Positions 19,149-27,483 of a stretch of 64,000 bases of DNA are shown here, in pieces. The notes under the pieces are model-generated. The model was not told the DNA's origin. It saw only the letters and a program-made list of their open reading frames with translations, and did not search any database. Origin of the DNA: Myxococcus sp. RHSTA-1-4 (lineage in GTDB: Bacteria; Myxococcota; Myxococcia; Myxococcales; Myxococcaceae). The DNA is taken from positions 1 through 64,000 of the forward strand of contig NZ_JAIQDG010000039.1 in the NCBI RefSeq assembly GCF_020037125.1. Reading direction: 5' to 3'. The stretch's first letter is position 1; each line of letters begins with the position of its first letter. The translations under genes were made by a program, and so were the position numbers.

Positions 19149-20213
19149 ATGAGCCGCAAGCCCCATCGGCCCGTCCACCAGGACGGCGCCACGCAGTCCC
19201 CATCCACGCCCACGCGAGCGAACCCGCTGGAGCATGACGCCCCGTGCACGTGCGGACACTCCCCGGCTTGGCACTCGCCGACCTGGCCGGGGTCCTCGAA
19301 GTGCACGCACAACACCTGTCCCTGTGAGCGCTACAGGCCCGCCACGGGCCAGCAGGCGCCCAACCGCGCGGCCCTCGCCGTCGTGCGCTTCGCGGCCCTG
19401 CGCGCCGCTATCGCGCACGAGCGCCAGGCCGCGCTGATGTGCCTGCCCGGCGCGCGTCCGGACCTCCCCGAGGACCTCTGCCGCTCGCTCACGGCCTGCC
19501 ACGGCGCCGTGGAGCGCGTGGGCCAAACCATGGCGTCTTACGCCGCGTGGCCCCGTTCGTTCGTCGCCGCGGTGGGCCATGCCATCCGGGCAGCGTTGGA
19601 GCTGCTGCCGGACGGCGCCGCCGTGGGCGTGTCGCAGGACCTCCGGGACGCGCTCCGGGGCACGCGGGATGCTCTGTCCCGCGCGGGCACGCTGCTCGCC
19701 ACGGAGGGCGCCGCAATCCTCGACGGCCTCACGGGTGCTCACCCGGACCTGTCCACCGCGGCGCACCTGGGCGACGCGGTGAAGGCCCGCACGCGCAAGG
19801 CGTCGCCTCCGCCCACCTCGCACCCCCTCGCGGTCCCGTCGTTCCCCGACGTGCCGGCGGGCCTGGTTGCACAGCTCGTGTTCGCAGAGCGCGCACTCGG
19901 GCGCGCGTTGGACGCGCTGGAGCACGCTGTTTTTGAGGCGCAGGAGCTGCCCGGGCTGCCCCCGGACGTGGGGCCTCTCGCGGAACGCCTCGCCGCGCTC
20001 ACTACCAAGGTCAACAGGCTTCGCCGCGAGACGCTCGCGGAGGCGCTGACCCTGGCGCCGCTGGAGCGCGCTGGCTTCTTCCGCTCGTCTGTGGCGGAGG
20101 AAGCGATTGCAGAGACGCTCGGGGGCCTGGGGGACTCCGAGGAAGCGGCGGAGGACGGGAACGCGAAGCCCGCCGGGGAGACCCTCGCGGCGCGTGGCAA
20201 GGGGGTGCACTGA
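19149..20213 (+). CDS. Element protein, N-terminal Cys/His cluster, unknown function
   Basis: 354 residues from the ATG at 19149; no strong ribosome site is seen. Residues ~33-62 hold a compact Cys/His cluster (PCTCGHSPAWHSP, then CTHNTCPC) that could bind zinc. The rest is Ala-rich and helical with no membrane segment. First gene of the early operon: its stop overlaps the next ATG (TGATG), implying translational coupling. No family recognised. A DNA-binding or early regulatory role is only a guess from position and the metal-site pattern. Confidence 0.75.
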   Translation: MSRKPHRPVHQDGATQSPSTPTRANPLEHDAPCTCGHSPAWHSPTWPGSSKCTHNTCPCERYRPATGQQAPNRAALAVVRFAALRAAIAHERQAALMCLPGARPDLPEDLCRSLTACHGAVERVGQTMASYAAWPRSFVAAVGHAIRAALELLPDGAAVGVSQDLRDALRGTRDALSRAGTLLATEGAAILDGLTGAHPDLSTAAHLGDAVKARTRKASPPPTSHPLAVPSFPDVPAGLVAQLVFAERALGRALDALEHAVFEAQELPGLPPDVGPLAERLAALTTKVNRLRRETLAEALTLAPLERAGFFRSSVAEEAIAETLGGLGDSEEAAEDGNAKPAGETLAARGKGVH

Positions 20214-20473
20214 TGCTCGCCGCTGCTGCCTGCATGTTGGCGGCGCGGGCGTGTTCTCGCGTCATCCGCCGCGACCTGTACGAAGGAAGCCCGCTGCTCG
20301 CGTGTTCCTTCCGTGGGGAGGACCTCGCCGCCATCCGCACGTGGATGGAGCGCGTAGCCGCGGCCCTCGACGCGGTGGCCGTGGGCGCCGCGCCGCGCCT
20401 GCTGCCCGGCGCCCTGCTGGAGCGGCTGCGCGCGCTCCAGGACGCCGCGAAGCGCGGGGTGCCCCATGCGTAG
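20213..20473 (+). CDS. Small element protein, unknown function
   Basis: 86 residues, starting inside the previous stop (TGATG) and overlapping the next gene by 8 bp. Helical and Ala/Arg/Leu-rich; the N-terminus (LAAAACMLAARACS) is mildly hydrophobic but too short for a confident membrane helix. No family recognised. Supported mainly by tight coupling with its neighbours and codon usage. Confidence 0.6.
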   Translation: MLAAAACMLAARACSRVIRRDLYEGSPLLACSFRGEDLAAIRTWMERVAAALDAVAVGAAPRLLPGALLERLRALQDAAKRGVPHA

Positions 20474-20825
20474 GCCGTCCGTCCTGGAGTTGCCCCCGCG
20501 TGGTGCGCACCTGCCGCGTCACTGGCGGCACTTCACGCCGCGTCAACGCGAGGTGTTCGCGCAGCCGCGGACGGTGGCCACGCTGCTGGAGCTGCTGCGC
20601 GAGAGGCCCCGCGGCACGTGCGTTGTGTGCTGGCGGGACGTGCACGCGAGCAGCCTCGCCGAGTCGCTCGCGTGCAGCCGGCTCGACGTGCCCGGCCTGA
20701 AGGCGTCAGCGTGCTCCAGTTTTGTCCGCGCAATCGTCGTGAGCCGGGAGCGCAGCACGGAGAGGGCTAAGGCGTCGCTGCTCGCGGAGCTGCACGCGGC
20801 GGAGGTGCACCGTGCTGCCGCGTGA
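20466..20825 (+). CDS. Small Cys-containing element protein
   Basis: 119 residues, basic (many Arg). A single CVVC pair at ~res 52-55 and later Cys residues in SLACSRL and SACSS may form a metal site. Overlaps both neighbours (8 bp upstream, 14 bp downstream). No recognised domain. Confidence 0.6.
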   Translation: MRRPSVLELPPRGAHLPRHWRHFTPRQREVFAQPRTVATLLELLRERPRGTCVVCWRDVHASSLAESLACSRLDVPGLKASACSSFVRAIVVSRERSTERAKASLLAELHAAEVHRAAA

Positions 20826-21402
20826 CGGAATCGCGAAGGTGCGGAAGCACGTGGCGCACCTTGAGGCGGAACTCTCCCACGCAGACGAGCGGGAGCGCGC
20901 CACACGTGCGCACGTGCGGGACGCGTGGGCATCTCGCGCGGCCCGCTTGCGATACGAGCTGGCGATTGCGCGTGAGGCCCTCCGGCTCGTGCGTTTGCGC
21001 GCGGTGCACTCGCGGCTGGAGCAAATCCGCCAGCCGCGGCTGACGGCGCGGGAGCCGGTACAGGTGCCGTTGCTCGACGTGCTGCACCCAAACGCGGTGA
21101 GGTGCCAGCGCTGCGGCGGCCGCTGGTCGTCCGTGCGCTGGCTTCCGAAGCCGCGGGCGTTCCTGTGTGAAAGCTGCCTCGTGCGCTGCGGGCCCACGGT
21201 GCCCAAGGTGGGGCAGGTGCGTGTCAACCTGCGCACGCGGGCGCCGTCTGCGCGCGTGGCGGCCGCGGACCGTGAGGAGCTGACGCACGGGCCGGATGAA
21301 TACCACCTGGAACCGGACGGCTTCCGCGTGGTGCTGCTCCCCCGCCCCACGTGCCCGGCGGAAACCCGGCCGCACCTGGTCGCCGCGCGAGGTGCCGCGT
21401 GA
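20812..21402 (+). CDS. Zinc-ribbon element protein with N-terminal coiled coil
   Basis: 196 residues from the GTG at 20812. Residues ~8-75 are a charged Ala/Glu/Arg helix, probably coiled coil. Residues ~100-132 form a zinc-ribbon pattern (CQRCGG, then CESCLVRCG). The acidic C-terminus lacks motifs. Coupled by overlap to both neighbours; its TGA overlaps the next GTG. Could be a DNA- or RNA-binding early protein; no specific family recognised. Confidence 0.7.
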   Translation: MLPRDGIAKVRKHVAHLEAELSHADERERATRAHVRDAWASRAARLRYELAIAREALRLVRLRAVHSRLEQIRQPRLTAREPVQVPLLDVLHPNAVRCQRCGGRWSSVRWLPKPRAFLCESCLVRCGPTVPKVGQVRVNLRTRAPSARVAAADREELTHGPDEYHLEPDGFRVVLLPRPTCPAETRPHLVAARGAA

Positions 21403-21674
21403 CTCCGGCACAGGCGGCACAGCTCAAGGCGGCCACCCGGCACGCGACTGCTACCGTCAACCTCTGGCAGGCGCAGAGAGACGAGCTGGCGAGCAGCGAG
21501 GCGTGGGCGGGCGAGGTTGCGCGGCATGGCCCGGGCTCGCCCCACGCGGAGAGCGCGCGCGTTGCGTTCATGGCGCGCGCCTCTGACCGGGAGCTGCGCG
21601 CGAGGGAGCTGGACGAGGCGAGCCATGCCCTTTCCGCCGCTATGCTCGCCGTCCACCAGGAGGCGCGGCGATGA
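21399..21674 (+). CDS. Small helical element protein
   Basis: 91 residues from the GTG at 21399, which overlaps the upstream TGA (GTGA). Almost wholly Ala/Glu/Arg helix (ATVNLWQAQRDELASSE, then AFMARASDRELRARELDEA), a likely coiled coil. No Cys, no membrane segment, no recognised family. Its end overlaps the next ATG (ATGA). Confidence 0.6.
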   Translation: MTPAQAAQLKAATRHATATVNLWQAQRDELASSEAWAGEVARHGPGSPHAESARVAFMARASDRELRARELDEASHALSAAMLAVHQEARR

Positions 21675-22039
21675 GCGTGCCGGCGCACCTGTTGTTGCCC
21701 GGTGGGGCTACATCCGCATGGGGCGGCCGGCCGGCTCGCACGCCGGCAGAGGTGGAGTACCTGCGCGCAGTGCTGGCGCACGCTCGGCACCGCTCGGAGC
21801 TGGGCACCGCGGCGAAAGCCGATGCGGAGGCTCGGCAAGCGCTGCTCGCGGCCACGGCGGAACACGGGCCGTGCCACCCGGTGACGGATGCTGCCTCTCG
21901 CCGCTGGGACGCGGCGCGGAAGGCCACGCAGACGGCCTCGGTGCTGGTGGCGAAAGCCGCGGAACGCCTCGCACGCGCGCACGCCGCGTGGGCGGCGGAA
22001 GCGGCGGCAGCAAGCGCGGCGGAGGCGGTTTCGCCATGA
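21671..22039 (+). CDS. Small Ala-rich helical element protein
   Basis: 122 residues, ATGA-coupled on both sides. The sequence is dominated by Ala/Glu/Arg helices with an almost pure Ala/Glu end. It resembles its upstream neighbour in composition and length, so the two may be diverged paralogues acting together as structural coiled-coil proteins (inference). No recognised domain. Confidence 0.6.
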   Translation: MSVPAHLLLPGGATSAWGGRPARTPAEVEYLRAVLAHARHRSELGTAAKADAEARQALLAATAEHGPCHPVTDAASRRWDAARKATQTASVLVAKAAERLARAHAAWAAEAAAASAAEAVSP

Positions 22040-22302
22040 GCGCGAACCTCGACGAACACGGCGGGTGGTGCGAGAGCTGCCGTAAGAGGCGAGCCTCGGT
22101 GAGGCTGCTGTTCCGCCAGGGTCAGCCGGTTTGGCTGTGCGCCGCGGCACCGTGCCGGAGCGTGCCGGGCTGGTTTCGCGTGCAGTTGCGCCGCGAGAAG
22201 GACGCACGCGCGAGGCTGCTGGTGCCCGCCGACACCGTAGGTGGAGTGCAACCCCATGGCCTGGCCGGCGAAAATCGCCGGCTCCCTGTCATGGGCCCGT
22301 GA
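22036..22302 (+). CDS. Small zinc-finger-like element protein
   Basis: 88 residues. The N-terminal half carries WCESCRKRR and a later CAAAPC pair, 24 residues apart, a plausible treble-clef or ribbon. The C-terminal half is basic. Its ATG overlaps the previous stop (ATGA). Last of the tightly coupled early group before a ~170-bp gap. Likely nucleic-acid binding by pattern; no family recognised. Confidence 0.6.
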   Translation: MSANLDEHGGWCESCRKRRASVRLLFRQGQPVWLCAAAPCRSVPGWFRVQLRREKDARARLLVPADTVGGVQPHGLAGENRRLPVMGP

Positions 22303-22474
22303 CGGCGGCGCGGCCCGGCCGCTACCCGCGCTGTGAGCGCCTCCCCTGCCCCGCTGGCGAAACCTCCGCCAGTGCTTGGCACGGGAGGCGTGCGCGTTTC
22401 GCCATTGCGCCCACGGGGGCCGCCGCGCCGCCCGCGGTGCGCGAAACCCGCGCGGCGGAACGGAGCTGCGGCAG

Positions 22475-22723
22475 GTGGCGAGGAAGCCGAAGGCGGAGGA
22501 GCAAGGCACGCACGCGGTGCGCGTGCTCCGGGGGCAGTTGGACGGCGAGGGCTACCGGCTGCGGGCTGACGAGTTGCAGCGCGCGGTTGTCGCGGCCTCC
22601 CCGGGCCTGTGGGCCCCTGGAGTGCGGCGGGACTTGGCGCAAGCGGTGTTGTTGCTGCACCAGCTCGCAGACCTGCTCGACGGGTCCGCGGAGTGGCTCG
22701 ACGCGGAGCCTCGCAACGGCTGA
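22475..22723 (+). CDS. Small helical element protein upstream of rep
   Basis: 82 residues from the GTG at 22475 (GGAGCTGCGGCAG upstream). Predominantly helical with a Leu-rich C-terminal half (DLAQAVLLLHQLADLL). Longer upstream starts would run through low-complexity sequence and are disfavoured. No family recognised. Followed by the palindrome-bearing 312-bp gap before rep. Confidence 0.5.
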   Translation: MARKPKAEEQGTHAVRVLRGQLDGEGYRLRADELQRAVVAASPGLWAPGVRRDLAQAVLLLHQLADLLDGSAEWLDAEPRNG

Positions 22724-22902
22724 CCTTTCGCCCGGGGGCGCGAAACCGGAGGCCCCCCACGGTGCGGCCGGCACGGCGGAACGTCGCCAGAGGCCCGCCC
22801 GCGCGGCTGTATCGCGCGAGGACGGGCCGATGCGGGGCACCACTGCCCCGGCCGGCAGGCGGCAGCAGCAGAGGGCTCGGCCGGAGCTGGTGCGCGCGGT
22901 GC

Positions 22903-22926
22903 CGGGGGCCTGGCGCCAGGCCCCCG
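22903..22926. repeat. Perfect 24-bp palindrome upstream of rep (origin candidate)
   Basis: The left half CGGGGGCCTGGC is followed directly by its exact reverse complement. It sits 110 bp before the rep start, in the gap 22724-23035 where no convincing gene is seen. Rolling-circle double-strand origins are often such extrudable palindromes next to rep, so an origin role is inferred; no nick consensus can be assigned. Confidence 0.55.
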
Positions 22927-23035
22927 CCGGCAATGTGGGTGGAAGTGCGCAACCCTTCCCCTCCGGTGGCCCCGAGGGCACGGCCCTGCGGGCTGCTGCT
23001 CGGCCCCGTGGGCGTGGTGGCGCTGGGGGTGGCCG

Positions 23036-24799
23036 GTGAGGGCTGCCCCCGTGAAACAGGCGCCAGAGGCCAAGGGCGCGCGTCCTGGAGGCCACGCCGA
23101 AACCGGGCACGGCGCGAGGGGTCCAGGGGGCGTCAGCCCCCGGCTTGTCTGGAGTAACGTTAAGTCGGACAACGGGGGGGCAGGCACGGCCCCCCCAGGC
23201 CCTGCGGCGCCGCGTCCCTACACCCCCCGTAGCTGTCAGGCGTGCGAGGCCCGGGAATGGCGGATTGCGCTGTGGCCGAAAGCGTCGCCAGGGGAGCGGA
23301 AGTTCCAGCGGTACGAGTGCCGAAACTGGCGCCACGCGGGGGAGTGCGCGCGGTTCGTTTCGCAGCGGGATTACGCGCGCATCTCGAAGGCGCTGGAGCC
23401 GTGCGCGCTGGATGACCTGGTGCTCATGGTGTTGACGCTGGACCCGGAGACGGCACCAGCGGGGCTGGACGACCAATATCGGCACATAGAGCCGCTATGG
23501 GGCGTGCTCCAGAAGTACCTCGTGCGGGGCTGGGTAGAGGGCAACGTACCGCCCATGCGCCGCTTTGATTACGTGACGGTGCTGGAGCAGCACGCGACGG
23601 GGAGGCCCCACGTCAACGTCATCGTGCACAGCCCCGCGCTTGCGGACCATCTGCGCTGCAACCCACCTACGGAAAACGACGTGCGGCGCGGGTGGGGCCC
23701 GCGGTGGTTCCGAACCCTCGTAGCTCACGTGGGATGGGGCCCCATGAGCTACATCGGCCACGCCAAGAGCAAAGATGACGTGGCCTCGTACGTGACGAAG
23801 TTCGACAAGGGCCGCGTGTCACACCCAACGCTCGTGGGCGAGGTGGTGAAATCGGCTCAGCTCCCCATCATGGCGCCGCGGCGCACGCGGAGGTTGCGCA
23901 GCTCCAAGAGATTCTTGCCCCCTGCGCGGCTGCCCACCCACCCGGACTGGACCGGGACCATGGAGCAGCTCCCCACGCCAGAGGACATGAAGGCGGTACA
24001 GGGCGAGCGACACGCGGAACTTGAGGCCCACTTGGGGGAGCCGTTGCCGGTGCGCCCCGTGGAATACGAGTGGCTCGGCCGGAGAGAGGTGAGGCTCTCT
24101 CACGTGGAGCGGCGAACGCTGCGGCGTGGCGTGCTCGGCTGGGCGGAAGAGACAACGACGCATCGCGCGGGCACGTGGCACGGGTGGCAGACGGCGAAGC
24201 GCAATGCAGCCGTGGCGCGCCCCTGGCGCGGCCGCGAACTACAGGCATACGCGCGTGCCCTGGGGCGACTGCGCGCGCACGAGTGGCGGCGCGCAGTCGC
24301 AGAGGAGAAACCGGAGTTGCGCGCGTGGCGCGAGGCGTGGTGCACGTGGCCTCACTTGCCGGCGCCTGAGTGGATGCGTCCCGTGCGGCAGCTTGACGGG
24401 CTCGCTTCACTGGAGCCGGTGACGTTGAGCACGGAGGACCGCTTCCAGCTCGCGCGATACCTTGCCGCGAAACGACGCGCGGAGACGCCGGAAGCGTGGG
24501 CCGCGGCGGACGCACTCCGCCCGAGTGCGGAGGTGCTGGAGCTGTGGCACGCGGAGGAGGACGACAGGGAGCGCGCCGAAGCTGCCGCGGGGCTGCCTGC
24601 GGTAGACGTGGGGACGGCGCAGTACCAGCCGCCGGAGCCACCGCGCACGAGCGACGATGACGGGCGTTACCTCTTCGGGAAGGACCTCACCGCGCGGTTT
24701 GAATACTTCCAGGCCGTTTCGGAGGCGATGGCGCGCGGTGAGGACCCGGCCAAGGTGAAGGCGCCGCGCGGCTGGCGTCTGCGAATGCCGCTGGCGTGA
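23036..24799 (+). CDS. HUH-type rolling-circle replication initiator
   Basis: 587 residues from the GTG at 23036; the GTG at 23051, preceded by GAGGG, is equally possible. The first ~60 residues are low complexity. A zinc-site pattern follows (Cys 67, 70, 95, 104; SCQACE and YECRNW). The HUH motif is seen as PHVNVIVH with His192 and Asn194 in place of the usual second His. The nicking-tyrosine motif is SYVTKF with Tyr252. The C-terminal half (~300-587) is basic then acidic, Trp-rich, with no helicase motif. Such enzymes nick one strand and prime rolling-circle replication. Superfamily is fairly clear; a conjugative relaxase is less likely, as no mobilisation genes are present. Confidence 0.75.
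   Translation: MRAAPVKQAPEAKGARPGGHAETGHGARGPGGVSPRLVWSNVKSDNGGAGTAPPGPAAPRPYTPRSCQACEAREWRIALWPKASPGERKFQRYECRNWRHAGECARFVSQRDYARISKALEPCALDDLVLMVLTLDPETAPAGLDDQYRHIEPLWGVLQKYLVRGWVEGNVPPMRRFDYVTVLEQHATGRPHVNVIVHSPALADHLRCNPPTENDVRRGWGPRWFRTLVAHVGWGPMSYIGHAKSKDDVASYVTKFDKGRVSHPTLVGEVVKSAQLPIMAPRRTRRLRSSKRFLPPARLPTHPDWTGTMEQLPTPEDMKAVQGERHAELEAHLGEPLPVRPVEYEWLGRREVRLSHVERRTLRRGVLGWAEETTTHRAGTWHGWQTAKRNAAVARPWRGRELQAYARALGRLRAHEWRRAVAEEKPELRAWREAWCTWPHLPAPEWMRPVRQLDGLASLEPVTLSTEDRFQLARYLAAKRRAETPEAWAAADALRPSAEVLELWHAEEDDRERAEAAAGLPAVDVGTAQYQPPEPPRTSDDDGRYLFGKDLTARFEYFQAVSEAMARGEDPAKVKAPRGWRLRMPLA
23126..23162. repeat. Stem-loop and TAACGTTA palindrome in the rep 5' region
   Basis: GGGGGC-GTCA-GCCCCC forms a 6-bp stem (23126-23141); 13 bp later an AT-rich TAACGTTA 8-bp palindrome (23155-23162) is followed by AGTCGGAC. 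Rolling-circle initiators nick in such AT-rich spots beside a hairpin. The GTTA...TCGGAC string resembles the XerC arm at the element ends. The elements fall within the low-complexity start of the rep reading frame. Confidence 0.4.
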
Positions 24800-24802
24800 A
24801 TC

Positions 24803-25069
24803 TCAGGCGTGTTGCGCGTCCGGCCTGAAAGGCTTTAACGAAATCGGCTTGGAGTGGGCGTTCAGGGCAATCAACCACTGCCCCACTCCAGACGCGAGCC
24901 GGTCCCCGAGAATGAGCCCCTCTTGCGCCCACCGGCTCAGCGTGCGTGCGGGAATCCCTGTCTTGAACGCAGCCTCTTTGATGCTCAGCCACTCCACCGC
25001 GGGGCCCGCGGTGGGAAGCGAATCAGCGAAGGGCGAGGCAGGAGGGCGCGGCGGTGGAGGGCAGCTCAT
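24803..25069 (-). CDS. HTH (excisionase/MerR-like) regulator
   Basis: 88 residues from the ATG at 25069. After a Pro-rich start, residues ~28-65 form a winged-helix/excisionase-type motif (WLSIKEAAFKTGIPARTLSRWAQEG). It is a small opposite-strand gene tucked between rep (3 bp past its stop) and the late operon, the typical place for a lysogeny repressor or Xis-like factor. Which of the two is unknown. Its start lies beside the gap 25070-25417, so it could control late transcription. Confidence 0.7.
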   Translation of the reverse strand: MSCPPPPRPPASPFADSLPTAGPAVEWLSIKEAAFKTGIPARTLSRWAQEGLILGDRLASGVGQWLIALNAHSKPISLKPFRPDAQHA

Positions 25070-25269
25070 CGCAGGAGATCGTAGAGCCAGGGCCTGACGG
25101 ATTGCACGGCGTGGCGAGTCGTGGCGAGGCCCCCGGGGTGTTTGGCGAGGGGGCAGGGTCGAACCGCACCGCGTGGCGCAACCCCTACGTGTCGCGCGCC
25201 GCGTGGCGGGTGCTGGCGGCGGACCCCGATGCATGGCGGGCCCGAAAGCGTGACAACCACTCGCGTTGA
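25054..25269 (+). CDS. Possible small ORF between the regulator and late operon
   Basis: 71 codons from a GTG at 25054, overlapping the HTH gene start by 16 bp. The end is Trp/Arg-rich (AWRNPYVSRAAWRVL). No ribosome site or family seen, and the codon pattern is only weakly coding. The rest of the gap 25070-25417 shows no clear promoter to me. Confidence 0.25.
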   Translation: MEGSSSQEIVEPGPDGLHGVASRGEAPGVFGEGAGSNRTAWRNPYVSRAAWRVLAADPDAWRARKRDNHSR

Positions 25270-25417
25270 CGGCGGCGCGCATCCTGGAGCGAGCCACCAG
25301 CGCAAGGGCACCGTGCAAGGTAAGTCCGGCAGGAGCACCGCCGGCCCCCATAGACCGGCCTAGTGGACCCCGGATGCCCGATGCGCGCCGCCGTCTCAGT
25401 AGTTCTCGCAGCACCTG

Positions 25418-26485
25418 GTGAGTGAGGCCCGCGTGTCCCTGAGTGCCGACCATCCGAGCGTGGACGAGGCCCCCGTGGACGAGCTGCGCGACGACAGCAG
25501 CGAGGCACTCAGACCCGGCAATGCGCGCAAGGCGGGACGTGCGCGGAAGCCCGGAAGGAGGCGCGAGGCGGGCCGCGGCGCGAAGGGCGGCAGGCCCGCG
25601 ACGAACCCGGGCCGCTGGCCCCGCACCTACCGGGAAATGCTCCGAAAGGCAGGCAGCGACGTGGCAGCCATCGTGAAGGCCAACGCATGGGGCCGCGCGC
25701 ACGGCGTGGCGCTGGAGGGCGCGGCGGAGCTGGTGGAGCGCAACGCGCCCCACGCGCTGACCCCGGCCGCGGACGAGGACCCGGCCGCGACTGGCCCCGT
25801 GGTGGACGTGCCCTTCTCCCGCGTCGATGCCCCTCCGGCGGAGGACGGCACGCCCCCCACGCCCCCGGCGGATGCGGGGGCACCTGGTGCCGCGGCCCCG
25901 GAGCTGGTGGAGGTGGTTGACCCCAGCGTGTTCCCCGACCTCGCGCCGCCGGGCTCCCCTCCCCCGGACGTTGGCGCCGGCACCAGCTCCAGCACGAGCG
26001 AGGCCCCGGCCGCGAGCGAGGCGCCGCCGAAGCCGGCGGACAGCTTCATGGGCGAGCCGGCGGACCTCGTAGAGGGGTGCGCGAGGGGCCCGCTGTTCAT
26101 CCTGGGGGCCATCGCGGAGATGACCCGAGGCTCCGTCATCGACCTGACGCGCCCCGTGGAACGCACGCTGTTCAAGGGCACGCCGGTTGAACGCACCGTG
26201 ACGGCGGACCCGGTAACGCGAATGGGCGAGCTTGCCGGAGTGGCCATCGCCCGGCGCGTGCAGGCGGCCGCCGCGCTCGCCGCGGAGAAGGGAGACGCCG
26301 CCGGCGGCAAGCCCTCCGTCACGTGGGAGCTGGTGCCGCTCGGCCTCGCGTTCGGCGCGGCCGTCGTGGTGCCCTCCGCCGGCAAGCTCAAGGGGGCGGC
26401 CGCCGCGGTGGGCGGGTGGTTCATGCGCGGCGCCGCTGGCGCGGCCGCGGGCGTGTCGCGGCTGGTGAGGAGGGGCGCGCGGTGA
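25418..26485 (+). CDS. Element membrane-associated protein with disordered N-terminus
   Basis: 355 residues from the GTG at 25418. Residues ~30-70 are strongly basic (Arg/Lys/Gly), ~115-215 Pro/Ala/Ser-rich and probably disordered. Two hydrophobic stretches occur near the end (LVPLGLAFGAAVVVPSAG and AAAAVGGWFMRGAAGAAAG). First gene of the late block; its TGA overlaps the ATPase GTG (GTGA), suggesting that the two products act together. A virion membrane or packaging-vertex protein is possible. No family recognised. Confidence 0.65.
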   Translation: MSEARVSLSADHPSVDEAPVDELRDDSSEALRPGNARKAGRARKPGRRREAGRGAKGGRPATNPGRWPRTYREMLRKAGSDVAAIVKANAWGRAHGVALEGAAELVERNAPHALTPAADEDPAATGPVVDVPFSRVDAPPAEDGTPPTPPADAGAPGAAAPELVEVVDPSVFPDLAPPGSPPPDVGAGTSSSTSEAPAASEAPPKPADSFMGEPADLVEGCARGPLFILGAIAEMTRGSVIDLTRPVERTLFKGTPVERTVTADPVTRMGELAGVAIARRVQAAAALAAEKGDAAGGKPSVTWELVPLGLAFGAAVVVPSAGKLKGAAAAVGGWFMRGAAGAAAGVSRLVRRGAR

Positions 26486-27219
26486 GCGAGGCCACGTGTT
26501 GCCGCACCTGTCACAGGCCCTTCCCGCGCGGCGTGGCGCGGTTCGTCCGTCCGTGGCTCCCGAGGCCCTACGAGGTCCTCATGTTGCTGGGCATGACGGG
26601 GAGCGGGAAGTCTTTCCTCTTCAAGCAGTGGCTCGCGATGCTGATGGGGGCAAACCGCGCGGTGTTCGTCCTCGACGTGGGAGACGAGTACGCGGCCACG
26701 GGGAACAACCGCGGCGGCACGCTCCAGCTCGGCCCGCTCCGGACGCGCCTCACGGTGCCGGAATTCCTCGCGCAGTGGCGCAAGTCGAGCGCTTTCATTC
26801 GAGACCCGCGCGCCGCGGTGGCCATCGTCCCCACCGTGACGGACGCTGGCGAGGCCCTCGCCGAGCACATCCGCCCCGTGCTGCGCGTCCTCTACGGCCG
26901 CGGCCGGTGCGTCATCGGCTTTGACGAGCTCCAGAAGTACGGCGCTTGGCTGGAGTCGGACCTGTACCGCGCCGCGGGCGAGCTGGGGAAGGACGGGGTG
27001 ACTCCCTTCTTCCTCTCGCAGTACCCGGGAGGCGTGCCCGAAATCGTGCGCAAGCAGGTGTCCACGTGCCTGTGTGCGGACATGGGGAAGGCGTCTGACC
27101 GCCGAATGCTCGCGTCGGACTTCGGCGAGGACTTCGGGCGCTCGCTCCAGGACCTCCCCGCGCGCACCTTCCACATTGGTTTCTCCCGCTCGCAGTTCGC
27201 GAGCATCCCCACGCGGTGA
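26482..27219 (+). CDS. FtsK/HerA-superfamily packaging-type ATPase
   Basis: 245 residues from the GTG at 26482. An N-terminal CCRTCHRPF pair may bind zinc. Walker A GMTGSGKS is at res 37-44, Walker B CVIGFDEL with Asp148-Glu149, then a sensor-like SQYPGG region and a DRRML end typical of HerA/A32 ATPases. Size fits the genome-packaging ATPases of tailless viruses (about 200-270 residues), which push DNA into preformed membrane capsids. Filamentous-phage Zot proteins also have a Walker A but are longer with a membrane anchor, not seen here. Packaging is inferred from family and its position next to the capsid candidate. Confidence 0.7.
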   Translation: MSEATCCRTCHRPFPRGVARFVRPWLPRPYEVLMLLGMTGSGKSFLFKQWLAMLMGANRAVFVLDVGDEYAATGNNRGGTLQLGPLRTRLTVPEFLAQWRKSSAFIRDPRAAVAIVPTVTDAGEALAEHIRPVLRVLYGRGRCVIGFDELQKYGAWLESDLYRAAGELGKDGVTPFFLSQYPGGVPEIVRKQVSTCLCADMGKASDRRMLASDFGEDFGRSLQDLPARTFHIGFSRSQFASIPTR

Positions 27220-27245
27220 CACCGCGGACAGAAAGGCGGCAGCAC

Positions 27246-27437
27246 ATGAGCGGCAGCGACAACCCCGAGAAGGACGGCAAGAGCTGGGGGCGCGACCTGG
27301 CCATCTTCGGCGCGGGCATGGTGACGGGCGCCGTGGGCACCGTGGTGGCCGGCCACTTCTTCCCGGCCGTGCCGGTGCCGAAGGTGGCGGCGGACGTGCT
27401 CAACGGCCCGGGGAACGACCCCGCGGCGAAGAAGTAG
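27246..27437 (+). CDS. Small single-pass membrane protein
   Basis: 63 residues from the ATG at 27246, preceded by AAAGG; an upstream GTG overlapping the ATPase stop is less likely. Polar, charged first 15 residues, one hydrophobic Gly/Ala/Val helix (LAIFGAGMVTGAVGTVVAG), then a Pro/Lys tail. Lies between the ATPase and the capsid candidate, where small virion membrane proteins occur in internal-membrane phages. No family recognised. Confidence 0.65.
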   Translation: MSGSDNPEKDGKSWGRDLAIFGAGMVTGAVGTVVAGHFFPAVPVPKVAADVLNGPGNDPAAKK

Positions 27438-27483
27438 TCCGCGGCCCTCCCCCCTTCAACCACCACACGACAGAGGCAACCAC

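Noticed and set aside
22131-23039. A 302-codon plus-strand frame before rep
   Set aside because: Overlaps three better-supported frames, has no motif and spans the palindromic gap; at most its first ~60 codons could be real.
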